64,000 nucleotides of DNA, taken from contig NC_134570.1 of NCBI RefSeq assembly GCF_050947875.1, positions 232,151,861-232,215,860 of the forward strand, read 5' to 3'. This DNA is from Dermacentor variabilis. Its lineage: Eukaryota > Arthropoda > Arachnida > Ixodida > Ixodidae. This document shows positions 1-11,086 of this stretch, one piece after another. Position 1 is the first letter of the stretch, and each line of letters starts with the position of its first letter. A program made the position numbers and the translations under genes. Under the pieces are notes generated by a model. The model did no database searches, was not told the origin of the DNA, and saw only the letters and a list, made by a program, of their open reading frames with translations.

Positions 1-360
1 GTAGCCCAATACAAAATAGGAAATAAGGAATGTGCAACAATTCAAAGACAACATGAGAACAGGTAACGGAGAATTAAGACGTAGAGTGCCGATAAAGATT
101 TGATCAGATAGACAAAATTAATTAAAACAAGAATACAGCTAATACTAGTCAACTGTGTGGATTGATGTGGATGCCTTAAATATTACCAGTCCAAATCTCA
201 ATGGCCCTGCAAGAAAATCCTGGATAGCATCGCCAACCTTCCTGTCCCTATGCCCAAGCGTCGAGGCACGCAAAGATAGCAAACATGCAGCCTTCGATTA
301 ACACAAAGGAAGTGGAACAGTGTTCTTAAGTTTTTTTATATTGTAGCGGGGCCTAGGGGC
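1..360. other. Non-repetitive flank of the satellite array
   Basis: This stretch shows no similarity to the 113-bp unit and is the only non-satellite DNA in the window. It has a T7 run at 331-337 and a GC-rich patch around 347-360 (gcggggcctaggggc) just before the array. Two overlapping frames are open for about 50 codons: plus 149-301, between TAG at 146-148 and TAA at 299-301, and minus 148-297. Neither minus-frame codons nor the plus frame offer a clear ATG start, and the two frames overlap, so at most one could be a terminal exon or a decayed mobile-element fragment. I recognise no protein family in either translation. No tRNA, rRNA or terminal repeat is visible. Confidence 0.6.
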
Positions 361-593
361 AGAAGAGTCCACATGCGCAGCACCAGTAATTAACACGAAA
401 TAATATTTGATGACGTCGCGCTAAATGGTAATGGAAGGTTAAGTTGAAGAAACGCGAGGTACTGAGAAGCCAAAGGAGGACCCGCATGCGCAGCACCAGT
501 AATTAACACCAAATATTATTTGATGACGTCGCGGAAAATGGTAATGGAAGGTTAAGTTGAAGAAACGCGAGGTACTGAGAAGCCAAAGGAGTG

Positions 594-605
594 TCCGCAT
601 GCGCA
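594..605 (+). other. NRF1-like palindromic motif TCCGCATGCGCA (one example of many)
   Basis: TCCGCATGCGCA differs at one of twelve positions from the NRF1 consensus YGCGCAYGCGCR. It occurs in a large share of units. The rest mostly carry gcatgcac, a CpG to CpA change, or gcatgcgg. The match and its repetition are seen directly. Binding by an NRF1-family factor is only an inference, and any palindromic GCATGC-rich satellite could resemble this site by chance. Confidence 0.3.
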
Positions 606-706
606 GAACCAGTAATTAATAAAAAATAATATTTGATGACGTCGCGGAAAATGGTAATGGAAGGTTAAGTTGAAGAAACGCGAGGCACTGAGAAGCAAAA
701 GGAGGG
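594..706 (+). repeat. Representative 113-bp satellite monomer
   Basis: This unit, framed from tccgcatg to the next tccgcatg at 707, serves as a reference. Offsets within it: 1-12 TCCGCATGCGCA with the palindrome GCATGC; about 13-27 agcaccagtaattaa in the consensus (agaacc here); about 31-41 aaataatattt, a near-perfect odd palindrome; about 44-51 TGACGTCG, containing the palindrome GACGTC; 51-72 gcggaaaatgg and taatggaagg; 71-90 gttaagttgaagaaacgcga; and 91-113 ggtactgagaagcc and aaaggaggg. The plus strand is rich in stop triplets, while the minus strand has only two in the consensus. No polymerase III box pair, tRNA-like fold or poly(A) tail that would suggest a SINE origin was recognised. 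Confidence 0.85.
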
Positions 707-1260
707 TCCGCATGCGCCGCACCAGTAATTACCACGAAATAATATTTGATGACGTCGCGGAAATTGGTAATGGAAGGTTAAGTTGACGAAACGCGAGGTA
801 CTGAGAAGCCAAAGCAGGGTCGGCATGCGCAGCACCAGTAATTAAGACGAAATATATTTGATGACGTCGCGGAAATTGGTAATGGAAGGTTAAGTTGAAG
901 AAACGCGAGGTACTGAGAAGCCAAATCAGGGTCCGCATGCGCAGCACCAGTAATTAACAAGAAATATATTTGATGACGTCGCGGAAAATGGTAATGGAAG
1001 GTTAAGTTGAAGAAACGCGAGGCATTGAGAAGCAAAAGGAGGGTCCGCATGCGCCGCACCAGTAATTAACACGAAATAATATTTGATGACGTCGCGTAAA
1101 ATGGTAATGGAAGGTTAAGTTGAAGAAACGCGAGGCACTGAGAAGCCAAAGGAGGGTCCGCATGCGCAGCACCAGTATTTAACACACAATTATATTTGAT
1201 GACTTCACGGAAAATGGTAATGGAAGGTTAAGTTGAAAAGAGGCGAGGTACTGAGAAGCC

Positions 1261-1690
1261 AAAGGAGGGTCCGTATGCGCAGCACCAGTATTGAACACCA
1301 AATAATATTTGATGACATCGCGGAAACTGATAATGGAAGGTTAAGTTGAAGAAACGCGAGGTGCTGAGAAGCCAAAGGAGGGTCCGCATGCGCAGCACCA
1401 GTAATTAACACCAAATAATATTTGATGACGTCGCAGAAAATGGTAATGTAAGGTTAAGTTTAAGAAACGCGAGGTGCTGAGAAGCAAAAGGATGGTCCGC
1501 CATCTCAGCACCCGTAATTAACACGAAATAATATTTGATGACGTTGCGGGAAATGGTAATGGAAGGTGAAGTTGAAGAAACGCGAAGTGCCGAGAAACCA
1601 AAGGAGGGTCCGCAAGCGCAGCACCAGTAATTAACACCAAATAATATTTGATGACGTCGCGCAAATTGGTAATGGAAGGTTAAGTTGAAG
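1261..1690 (+). repeat. Four-unit segment repeated at 5101-5530 (offset 3,840 bp)
   Basis: Shared rare variants include accagtattgaacacc, aaactgataatgg, the cgccatctcagcacccg unit and ggaaggtgaagttgaag. Similarity stops at 1690, where this copy has the private variant ggtaatatatagcc and the other copy switches to an aatgagaagccg unit. The offset is 34 units less 2 bases. The unit with ggtgaag loses the minus-strand TAA, which accounts for the long 110-codon open frame over this stretch. Confidence 0.8.
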
Positions 1691-1929
1691 AAACGCGAGG
1701 TAATATATAGCCAAAGGAGGCTCCGCATGCGCAGCACCAGTAATTAACACCAAATAATATTTGATGACGTCGCGGAAAATGGTAATGGAAGGTTAAGTTG
1801 GAGAAACGTGAGCTACTGAGAAGCCAAGGGAGGGTCCGCATGCACAGCACCTGTAATTAACACCAAGCAATATTTGATGACGTCGCGGAATATGGTAATT
1901 GAATGTGAAGTTGAAGAAACGCGAGGTAG

Positions 1930-2440
1930 TGAGAAGCCAAAGGAGGGTCCGCATGCACAGCACCAGTAATTAACACGAAATAATATTTCATGACGTCAAG
2001 GAAAATGGTAATGAAAGGTTAAGTTGAAGAATCGCGAGGTAATGAGAAGCCGAAAAAAGGTCCGCATGCGCAGCACCTGTAACTAACACCAAATAACATT
2101 TGGTGACGTCGCGGAATATGGTGATGGAAGGTTAAGCTGAAGAAACGCGAGGTACTGAGAAGCCAAAGGATGGTCCGCATGCACAGTACCAGTAATTAAC
2201 AACAAATAATATTTGAAGATGTCGCGGAAAATGGTATTGGAAGGTTAAGTTGAAGAAACGCGAGGTACTGAGAAGCCAAAGGAGGGTCCGCATGCGCAGC
2301 ACCAGTAATTAACAACAAATAATATTTGAAGACGTCGCGGAAAATGTTAATGGAAGGTTAAGTTGAAGAAACGCGAGCTACTGAGAAGCCAAAGGAGGGT
2401 CCGTATGCACAGCACCAGTATTTAACACCAAATAATATTT
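1930..2440 (+). repeat. Segment repeated at 3510-4020 (offset 1,580 bp)
   Basis: Both copies carry, in the same order, atttcatgacgtcaagg-type, aatgagaagccgaaa, aataacatttgg, the atgcacagtaccag unit and atggtattgg. The offset is 14 units less 2 bases. Parts of the same series also recur near 3341 and 5602, so this ordered set has been copied at least four times within 4 kb. The other stretches between 1691 and 8270 are further satellite units with no other content. Confidence 0.8.
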
Positions 2441-2589
2441 GATGACATCGCGGAATATGGTAATGGAAGGTTAAGATGAAGAAACGCGAATTACTGCGAA
2501 GCCAAAGGATGGTCCGCATGCACAGCACCAGAAATTAACAACAAATAATATTTGAAGACGTCGTGGAAAATGGTAATGGAAGGTTATGT

Positions 2590-3281
2590 TGAAGAAATGC
2601 GAGCTACTGAGAAGCCAAAGGAGGGTCCGTATGCACAGCACCAGTATTTAACACCAAATAATATTTGATGACATCGCGGAAACTGATAATGGAAGGTTAA
2701 GTTGAAGAAACGCGAGGTGCTGAGAAACCAAAGGAGGGTCCGCATGCGCAGCACCAGTATTTAACACCAAATAATATTTGATGACGTCCCAGAAAATGGT
2801 GATGTAAGGTTAAGCTGAAGAAACGCGAGCTACTGAGAAGCCAAAGGAGGGTCCGCATGCGCAGAACCAGTAATTACCAAAAAATATTTGAAGACGTCGC
2901 GGAAAATGGTAACGGAAGGTTAAGTTGAAGAAACGCGAGCTACTGAGAAGCCAAAGGAGGGTCCGCATGCACAGCTCCAGTAATTAACACCAAATAATAT
3001 TTGATGACGTCGCAGAAAATTGTAATGGAAGGTTAAGTTGACGAAACGCGAGGTACTGAGAAGCCAAAGGAGGGACCGCATGCAAAGCACTAGTAATTAA
3101 CACCAAATATTATTTGATGACATCGCGGAAAATGGTAATGCACGGTTAAGTTGAAGAAGTGCGAGGTGCTGAGAAGCCAAAGGAGGGTCCGCGTGCGGAG
3201 CGCCAGTAATTAACACCAAATAATATTTGATGACGTCGCGGAAAATGGTAATGGAAGGTTAAGTTGAAGAAAGGCGAGGTA
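2590..3281 (+). repeat. Six-unit segment repeated at 7110-7798 (offset about 4,517 bp)
   Basis: Diagnostic shared variants are gcagaaccagtaattacc followed by aaaaaatatttgaagac (2861 and 7379) and gcgtgcggagcgccag. The offset is 40 units less about 3 bases. One unit in the middle differs: cagctccag near 2970 against gcggagcaccagtaattacac near 7490. This suggests a later conversion of single units inside a copied segment. Confidence 0.75.
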
Positions 3282-4189
3282 ATGAGAAGCCGAAAAAGGG
3301 TCCGCATGCGCAGCACCTGTAATTAACACCAAATAACATTTGGTGACGTCGCGGAATATGGTGATGGAAGGTTAAGCTGAAGAATCGCGAGGTACTGAGA
3401 AGCCAAAGGATGGTCCGCATGCACAGTACCAGTAATTAACAACAAAATAATATTTGATGACATCGCGGAAAATGATAATGGAAATTTGGGTTGAAGAAAC
3501 GCGAGGTACTGAGAAGCCAAAGGAGGGTCCGTATGCACAGCACCAGTAATTAACACGAAAAAATATTTCATGACGTCAAGAAAAATGGTAATGAAAGGTT
3601 AAGTTGAAGAAACGCGAGGTAATGAGAAGCCGAAAAAGGGTCCGCATGCGCAGCACCTGTAATTAACACCAAATAACATTTGGTAACGTCGCGGAATATG
3701 GTGATGGAAGGTTAAGCTGAAGAAACGCGAGGTACTGAGAAGCCAAAGGATGGTCCGCATGCACAGTACCAGTAATTAACAACAAATAATATTTGAAGAC
3801 GTCGCGGAAAATGGTATTGGAAGGTTAAGTTGAAGAAACGCGAGGTACTGAGAAGCCAAAGGAGGGTCCGCATGCGCAGCACCAGTAATTAACAACAAAT
3901 AATATTTGAAGACGTCGCGGAAAATGGTAATGGAAGGTTAAGTTGAAGAAACGCGAGCTACTGAGAAGCCAAAGGAGGGTCCGTATGCACAGCACCAGTA
4001 TTTAACACCAAATAATATTTCATGTCGTCGCGGAAAATGGTAACGGAAGTTTCAGTTTAAGAAACGCGAGGTACTGAGAAGCCAAAGGAGGGTCCGCATG
4101 CATATCACTAGTAATTAACACCAAATAATATTTGATGACGTCGCAGAAAATGGTAATGGAAGGTTAAGTTGAAGAAACGCGAGGTACTG

Positions 4190-4770
4190 AGAAGCCAAAG
4201 GAGGGTCCGCATGCTCAGCACCAGTAATTAACAGCAAATAATATTTGAAGACGTCGCGGAAAATGGTAATGGAAGGTTAAGTTGAAGAAACGCGAGGTAC
4301 TGAGAAGCCAAAGGAGGGTCCGCATGCGCAGCACCAGTAATTCACACCAAATAATATTTGATGACATCGCGGAAAATGGTAATGGAAGGTTAAGATGAAG
4401 AAACGCGAATTACTGAGAAGCCAAAGGATGGTCCGCATGCACAGCACCAGAAATTAACAACAAATAATATTTGAAGACGTCGTGGAAAATGGTAATGGAA
4501 GTTTATGTTGAAGAAATGCGAGCTACTGAGAAGCCAAAGGAGAGTCCGCATGCACAGCACCAGTATTTAACACCAAATAATATTTGATGACATCGCGGAA
4601 ACTGATAACGGAAGGTTAAGTTGAAGAAACGCGAGGTGCTGAGAAACCAAAGGTGGGTCCGCATGCGCAGCACCAGTATTTAACACCAAATAATATTTGA
4701 AGACTTCGTGGAAAATGGTAATGGAAGGTTATGTTGAAGAAGTGCGAGCTACTGAGAAGCCAAAGGAGGG
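4190..4770 (+). repeat. Five-unit segment repeated at 6563-7145 (offset 2,373 bp)
   Basis: The ordered markers are atgctcagcacc (4211 and 6584), gtaattcacacc, ggttaagatgaag, gcgaattactgag (4408 and 6781), cagaaattaacaac and ggaagtttatg. The offset is exactly 21 units with no net indel, so this exchange is likely recent. Near 2480-2620 an older or partial relative of the same series is present. Confidence 0.8.
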
Positions 4771-7700
4771 TCCGCATGCAAAGCACCAGTAATTAACACC
4801 AAATAATATTTGATGACGTCGCAGAAAATGGTAATGGAAGGTTAAGCTGAAGAAACGCGAGGTACTGAGAAGCCAAAGGAGGGTCCGCATGCACAGCACC
4901 AGTAATTAACACGAAATAATATTTGATGACGTCGCGGAAAATGGTAATGGAAGGTTAAGTTGAAAAGAGGCGAGGTACTGAGAAGCCAAAGGGGGGTCCG
5001 TATGCACAGCACCAGTATTTAACACCACATAATATTTGAAGACATCGCGGAAACTGATAATGGAAGGTTAAGTTGAAGAAACGCGAGGTGCTGAGAAGCC
5101 AAAGGAGGGTCCGCATGCGCAGCACCAGTATTGAACACCAAATAATATTTGATGACATCGCGGAAACTGATAATGGAAGGTTAAGTTGAAGAAACGCGAG
5201 GTGCTGAGAAGCCAAAGGAGGGTCCGCATGCACACCACCAGTAATTAACACCAAATAATATTTGATGACGTCGCAGAAAATGGTAATGTAAGGTTAAGTT
5301 TAAGAAACGCGAGGTGCTGAGAAGCAAAAGGATGGTCCGCCATCTCAGCACCCGTAATTAACACGAAATAATATTTGATGACGTTGCGGGAAATGGTAAT
5401 GGAAGGTGAAGTTGAAGAAACGCGAAGTGCCGAGAAGCCAAAGGAGGGTCCGCAAGCGCAGCACCAGTAATTAACACCAAATAATATTTGATGACGTCGC
5501 GCAAATTGGTAATGGAAGGTTAAGTTGAAGAATCGCGAGGTAATGAGAAGCCGAAAAAGGGTCCGCATGCGCAGCACCTGTAATTAACACCAAATAACAT
5601 TTGGTGACGTCGCGGAATATGGTGATGGAAGGTTAAGCTGAAGAATCGCGAGGTACTGAGAAGCCAAAGGATGGTCCGCATGCACAGTACCAGTAATTAA
5701 CAACAAATAATATTTGAAGACGTCGCGGAAAATGGTATTGGAAGGTTAAGTTGAAGAAACGCGAGGTACTGAGAAGCCAAAGGAGGGTCCGCATGCGCAG
5801 CACCAGTAATTAACAACAAATAATATTTGAAGACGTCGCGGAAAATGGTAATGGAAGGTTAAGTTGAAGAAACGCGAGCTACTGAGAAGCCAAAGGAGGG
5901 TCCGTATGCACAGCACCAGTATTTAACACCAAATAATATTTGATGACATCGCGGAATATGGTAATGGAAGGTGAAGTTGAAGAAACGCGAGGTAGTGCGA
6001 AGCGAAAATAGGGTCTGGATGCGTAGCACCAGTAATTAATACCAAATAATATTTGATGACGTCGCGGAAAATGGTAATGGAATGTTAAGTATAAGAAAGG
6101 CGAGGTACTGATAAGCCAAAGGAGGGTCCACATGCACAGCACCTGTAATTAACACCAAATAATATTTGATGACGTCGCGGAAAATGGTAATGGAAGCTTA
6201 AGTTTAAGAAACGCGAGGTACTGATAAGCCAAAGGAGGGTCCGCATGCACAGCACCAGTAATTAACACCAAGTAATATTTGATGACGTCGCAGAAAATGA
6301 TAATGGAAGGTTAAGTTGAAGAAACGCGAGGTACTGAGAAGCCAAAGGAGGGTCCGCATGCGCAGCTCCAGTAATTAACACCAAATAATATTTGAAGATT
6401 TCGCGGAACATGGTAATGGAAGGTTAAGTTGAAGAAACACGAGGTACAGAGAAGCCAAAGGAGGGTCCGCATGCGCAGCACCAGTAATTAACACCAAATA
6501 ATATTTGATGACGTCGCGGAAAATGGTAGTGGAAGATTAAGCTGAAGAAACGCGAGGTACTGAGAAGCCAAAGGATGGTCCGCATGCTCAGCACCAGTAA
6601 TTAACAGCAAATAATATTTGAAGACGTCGCGGAAAATGGTAATGGAAGGTTAAGTTGAAGAAACGCGAGGTACTGAGAAGCCAAAGGAGGGTCCGCATGC
6701 GCAGCACCAGTAATTCACACCAAATAATATTTGATGACATCGCGGAAAATGGTAATGGAAGGTTAAGATGAAGAAACGCGAATTACTGAGAAGCCAAAGG
6801 ATGGTCCGCATGCACAGCACCAGAAATTAACAACAAATAATATTTGAAGACGTCGTGGAAAATGGTAATGGAAGTTTATGTTGAAGAAATGCGAGCTACT
6901 GAGAAGCCAAAGGAGAGTCCGCATGCACAGCACCAGTATTTAACACCAAATAATATTTGATGACATCGCGGAAACTGATAATGGAAGGTTAAGTTGAAGA
7001 AACGCGAGGTGCTGAGAAACCAAAGGAGGGTCCGCATGCGCAGCACCAGTATTTAACACCAAATAATATTTGAAGACTTCGTGGAAAATGGTAATGGAAG
7101 GTTATGTTGAAGAAGTGCGAGCTACTGAGAAGCCAAAGGAGGGTCCGTATGCACAGCACCAGTATTTAACACCAAATAATATTTGATGACATCGCGGAAA
7201 CTGATAATGGAAGGTTAAGTTGAAGAAACGCGAGGTGCTGAGAAGCCAAAGGAGGGTCCGCATGCGCAGCACCAGTATTTAACACCAAATAATATTTGAT
7301 GACGTCCCAGAAAATGGTAATGTAAGGTTAAGCTGAAGAAACGCGAGCTACTGAGAAGCCAAAGGAGGGTCCGCATGCGCAGAACCAGTAATTACCAAAA
7401 AATATTTGAAGACGTCGCGGAAAATGGTAATGGAAGGTTAAGTTGAAGAAACGCGAGCTACTGAGAAGCCAAAGGAGGGTCCGCATGCGGAGCACCAGTA
7501 ATTACACGAAATAATATTTGATGACGTCACGGAAAATGGTAATAAAAGGTTAAGTTGACGAAACGCGAGGTACAGAGAAGCCAAAGGAGGGTCCGCGTGC
7601 ACAGCACTAGTAATTAACACCAAATATTATTTGATGACATCGCGGAAAATGGTAATGCACGGTTAAGTTGAAGAAGTGCGAGGTGCTGAGAAGCCAAAGG

Positions 7701-8269
7701 AGGGTCCGCGTGCGGAGCGCCAGTAATTAACACCAAATAATATTTGATGACGTCGCGGAAAATGGTAATGGAATGTTAAGTTGAAGAAAGGCGAGGTACT
7801 GATAAGCCAAAGGAGGGTCCGCATGCACAGCACCAGTAATTAACACCAAATAATATTTGGTGACGTCGCGGAAAATCGTAATGAAAGGTTAAGTTGAAGA
7901 AACGCGACGTACTGAGAAGCCAAAGGAGGGTCCGCATGCGCAGCACTAGTAATTAACACCAAATAATATTTGATGACATCGCGGAAAACGGTAATGCACG
8001 GTTAAGTTGAAGAAGTGCGAGGTGCTGAGAAGCCAAAGGAGGGTTAGCATGCGGAGCACCCGTTTTAACACCAAATAATATTTGATGACCTCGCGGAAAA
8101 CGGTAATGGAAGGTTAAGTTGAAGAAACGCGAGATACTGAGAAGCCAAAGGAGGGTCCGCATGCACAGCTCCAGTAATTAACACCAAATAATATTTGATG
8201 ACGTCGCAGAAAATGGTAATGGAAGGTTAAGTTGAAGAAACGCGAGGTAGTGAGAAGCCAAAGGAGGGT

Positions 8270-11086
8270 CCGCATGCGCAGCACCTGTAATTACCACGAA
8301 ATAATATTTGATGACGTCGTGTAAAATGGTAATGGAAGGTTAAGTTCAAGAAACGCGAGGTACTGAGAAGCCAAAGCAGTGTCCGCATTCGCAGCACGAG
8401 TAATTAACACCAAATAATATTTAATGTCGTCGCGGAAAATGGTAATGGAAGTTTAAGTTGACGAAACGCGAGGTACTGAGAAGCCAAAGGAGGGTCCGCA
8501 TGCACAGCACTAGTAATTAACACCAAATATTATTTGATGACATCGCGGAAAATGGTAATGCACGGTTAAGTTGAAGTGCGAGGTGCTGAGAAGCCAAAGG
8601 AGGGTCCGCGTGCGGAGCGCCAGTAATTAACACCAAATAATATTTGATGACGTCGCGGAAAATGGTAATGGAAGGTTAAGTTGAAGAAAGGCGATGTACT
8701 GATACGCCAAAGGAGGGTCCGCATGCAGAGCACCAGTAATTAACACCAAGTAATATTTGATGACATCGCTGAAAATGGTAATGGAAGGTTAAGTTGAAGA
8801 GAGGCGAGGTACTGAGAAGCCAAAGGAGAGTCCGCATGCACAGCACTAGTAATTAACACCAAAATATTTGATGACATCGCGGAAAATGGTAATGCACGGT
8901 TAAGTTGAAGAAGTGCGAGGTGCTGAGAAGCCAAAGGAGGGTTCGCATGCGGAGCACCAGTAATTAACACCAAATAATATTTGATGACTTCGCGGAAAAT
9001 GGTAATGGAAGGTTAAGTTGAAGAGAGACGAGGTACTGATAAGCCAAAGGAGGGTCCGCATGCACAGCACCAGTAATTGACACCAAATAATATTTGATGA
9101 CATCTCTGAAAATGATAATGGAAAGTTAAGTTGAAGAAACGCGAGGTACTGAGAAGGCAAAGGAGAGTCCGCATGCACAGCACTAGTAATTAACACCAAA
9201 TAATATTTGATGACATCGCGGAAAATGGTAATGCACGGTTAAGTTGAAGAAGTGCGAGGTGCTGAGAAGCCAAAGGAGGGTTCGCATGCGGAGCACCCGT
9301 TTTAACAACAAATAATATTTGATGACCTCGCGGAAAACGGTAATGGAAGGTTAAGTTGAAGAAACGCGAGATACTGAGAAGCCAAAGGAGGGTCCGCATG
9401 CACAGCTCCAGTAATTAACACCAAATAATATTTGATGACGTCGCAGAATATGGTAATGGAAGGTTAAGTTGAAGAAACGCGAGGTAGTGAGAAGCCAAAG
9501 GAGGGTCCGCATGCGCAGCACCAGTAATTACCACGAAATAATATTTGATGACGTCGCGTAAAATGGTAATGGAAGGTTAAGTTCAAGAAACGCGAGGTAC
9601 TGAGAAGCCAAAGCAGTGTCCGCATTCGCAGCACGAGTAATTAACACCAAATAATATTTCATGTCGTCGCGGAAAATGGTAATGGAAATTTAAGTTGACG
9701 AAACGCGAGGTACTGAGAAGCCAAAGGAGGGTCCGCATGCACAGCACTAGTAATTAACACCAAATATTATTTGATGACATCGCGGAAAATGGTAATGCAC
9801 GGTTAAGTTGAAGAAGTGCGAGGTGCTGAGAAGCCAAAGGAGGGTCCGCGTGCGGAGCGCCAGTAATTAACACCAAATAATATTTGATGACGTCGCGGAA
9901 AATGGTAATGGAAGGTTAAGTTGAAGAAAGGCGAGGTACTGATACGCCAAAGGAGGGTCCGCATGCAGAGCACCAGTAATTAACACCAAGTAATATTTGA
10001 TGACATCGCTGAAAATGGTAATGGAAGGTTAAGTTGAAGAGAGGCGAGGTACTGATAAGCCACAGGAGGGTCCGCATGCACAGCACCAGTAATTAACACC
10101 AAATAATATTTGATGACGTCGCGGAAAATCGTAATGAAAGGTTAAGTTGAAGAAACGCGAGGTACTGAGAAGCCAAAGGAGGGTCCGCATGCGCAGCAGC
10201 AGTAATTAACACGAAATAATATTTCATGTCGTCGCGGAAAATGGTAATGGAAGTTTAAGTTGAAGAAACGCGAGGTACTGAGAAGCCAAAGGAGAGTCCG
10301 CATGCACAGCACTAGTAATTAACACCAAAATATTTGATGACATCGCGGAAAATGGTAATGCACGGTTAAGTTGAAGAAGTGCGAGGTGCTGAGAAGCCAA
10401 AGGAGGGTTCGCATGCGGAGCACCAGTAATTAACACCAAATAATATTTGATGACCTCGCGGAAAATGGTAATGGAAGGTTAAGTTGAAGAGAGACGAGGT
10501 ACTGATAAGCCAAAGGAGGGTCCGCATGCACAGCACCAGTAATTGACACCAAATAATATTTGATGACATCTCTGAAAATGGTAATGGAAAGTTAAGTTGA
10601 AGAGAGGCGAGGTACTGATAAGCCAAAGGAGGGTCCGCATGCACAGCACCAGTAATTAACACCAAATAATATTTGATGACGTCGCAGAAAATGGTAATGG
10701 AAGGTTAAGTTGAAGAAACGCGAGGTAGTGAGAAGCCAAAGGAGGGTCCGCATGCGCAGCACCAGTAATTACCACGAAATAATATTTGATGACGTCGCGT
10801 AAAATGGTAATGGAAGGTTAAGTTGAAGAAACGCGAGGTACTGAGAAGCCAAAGGAGGGTCCGCATGCGCAGCACCAGTAATTAACACCAAATAATATTT
10901 GATGACGTCGCGGAAAATGATAATGGAAATTTAAGTTGAAGAAATGCGAGATACTGAGAAGGCAATGGAGGATCCGCATGCACAGCACCAGTAATTAACA
11001 CGAAATAATATTTGATGACGTCGCGGAAAATGGTAATGGAAGGTTATGTTGAAGAAACGCGAGGTACTGAGAAGCCAAAGGAGGGT
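8270..11086 (+). repeat. Higher-order block I, copy 1 (2,817 bp, 25 units)
   Basis: This block of 25 units (25 x 113 less 8) is followed directly by its second copy. By eye only a few differences separate them, for example gcgatgtact against gcgaggtact near 8694/11511, and aatggaaatttaag against aatggaagtttaag near 9686/12503. It contains several alternating unit types: gacatcgctg units, units with aatgcacgg followed by a gcggagc unit, and tttcatgtcgtcg units. Near-identity of tandem blocks indicates recent duplication. Confidence 0.85.

Larger units (their letters stand above)
361..1269 (+). repeat. Array edge: first eight satellite units, near consensus
   Basis: The array opens with agaagagtcc at 361-370, which looks like the end of a unit with an internal deletion, and is in full register from 368. 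Units at 368-1156 stay close to consensus, with two 1-bp deletions in the A/T-rich stretch giving 112-bp units at 820 and 932. Several share the variants gaggcactgag or gaggcattgag and gcatgcgccgcacc, showing local homogenisation. Edge units of old satellites are often the most decayed. These are not, so the boundary may be young or may result from a breakpoint joining array to unrelated DNA. Confidence 0.85.

Noticed and set aside
594..650. Individual NRF1-like and CRE-like sites as annotated promoters
   Set aside because: They are present in hundreds of units by repetition of one ancestor, and no gene or transcription start lies near them. They are kept as observations only.
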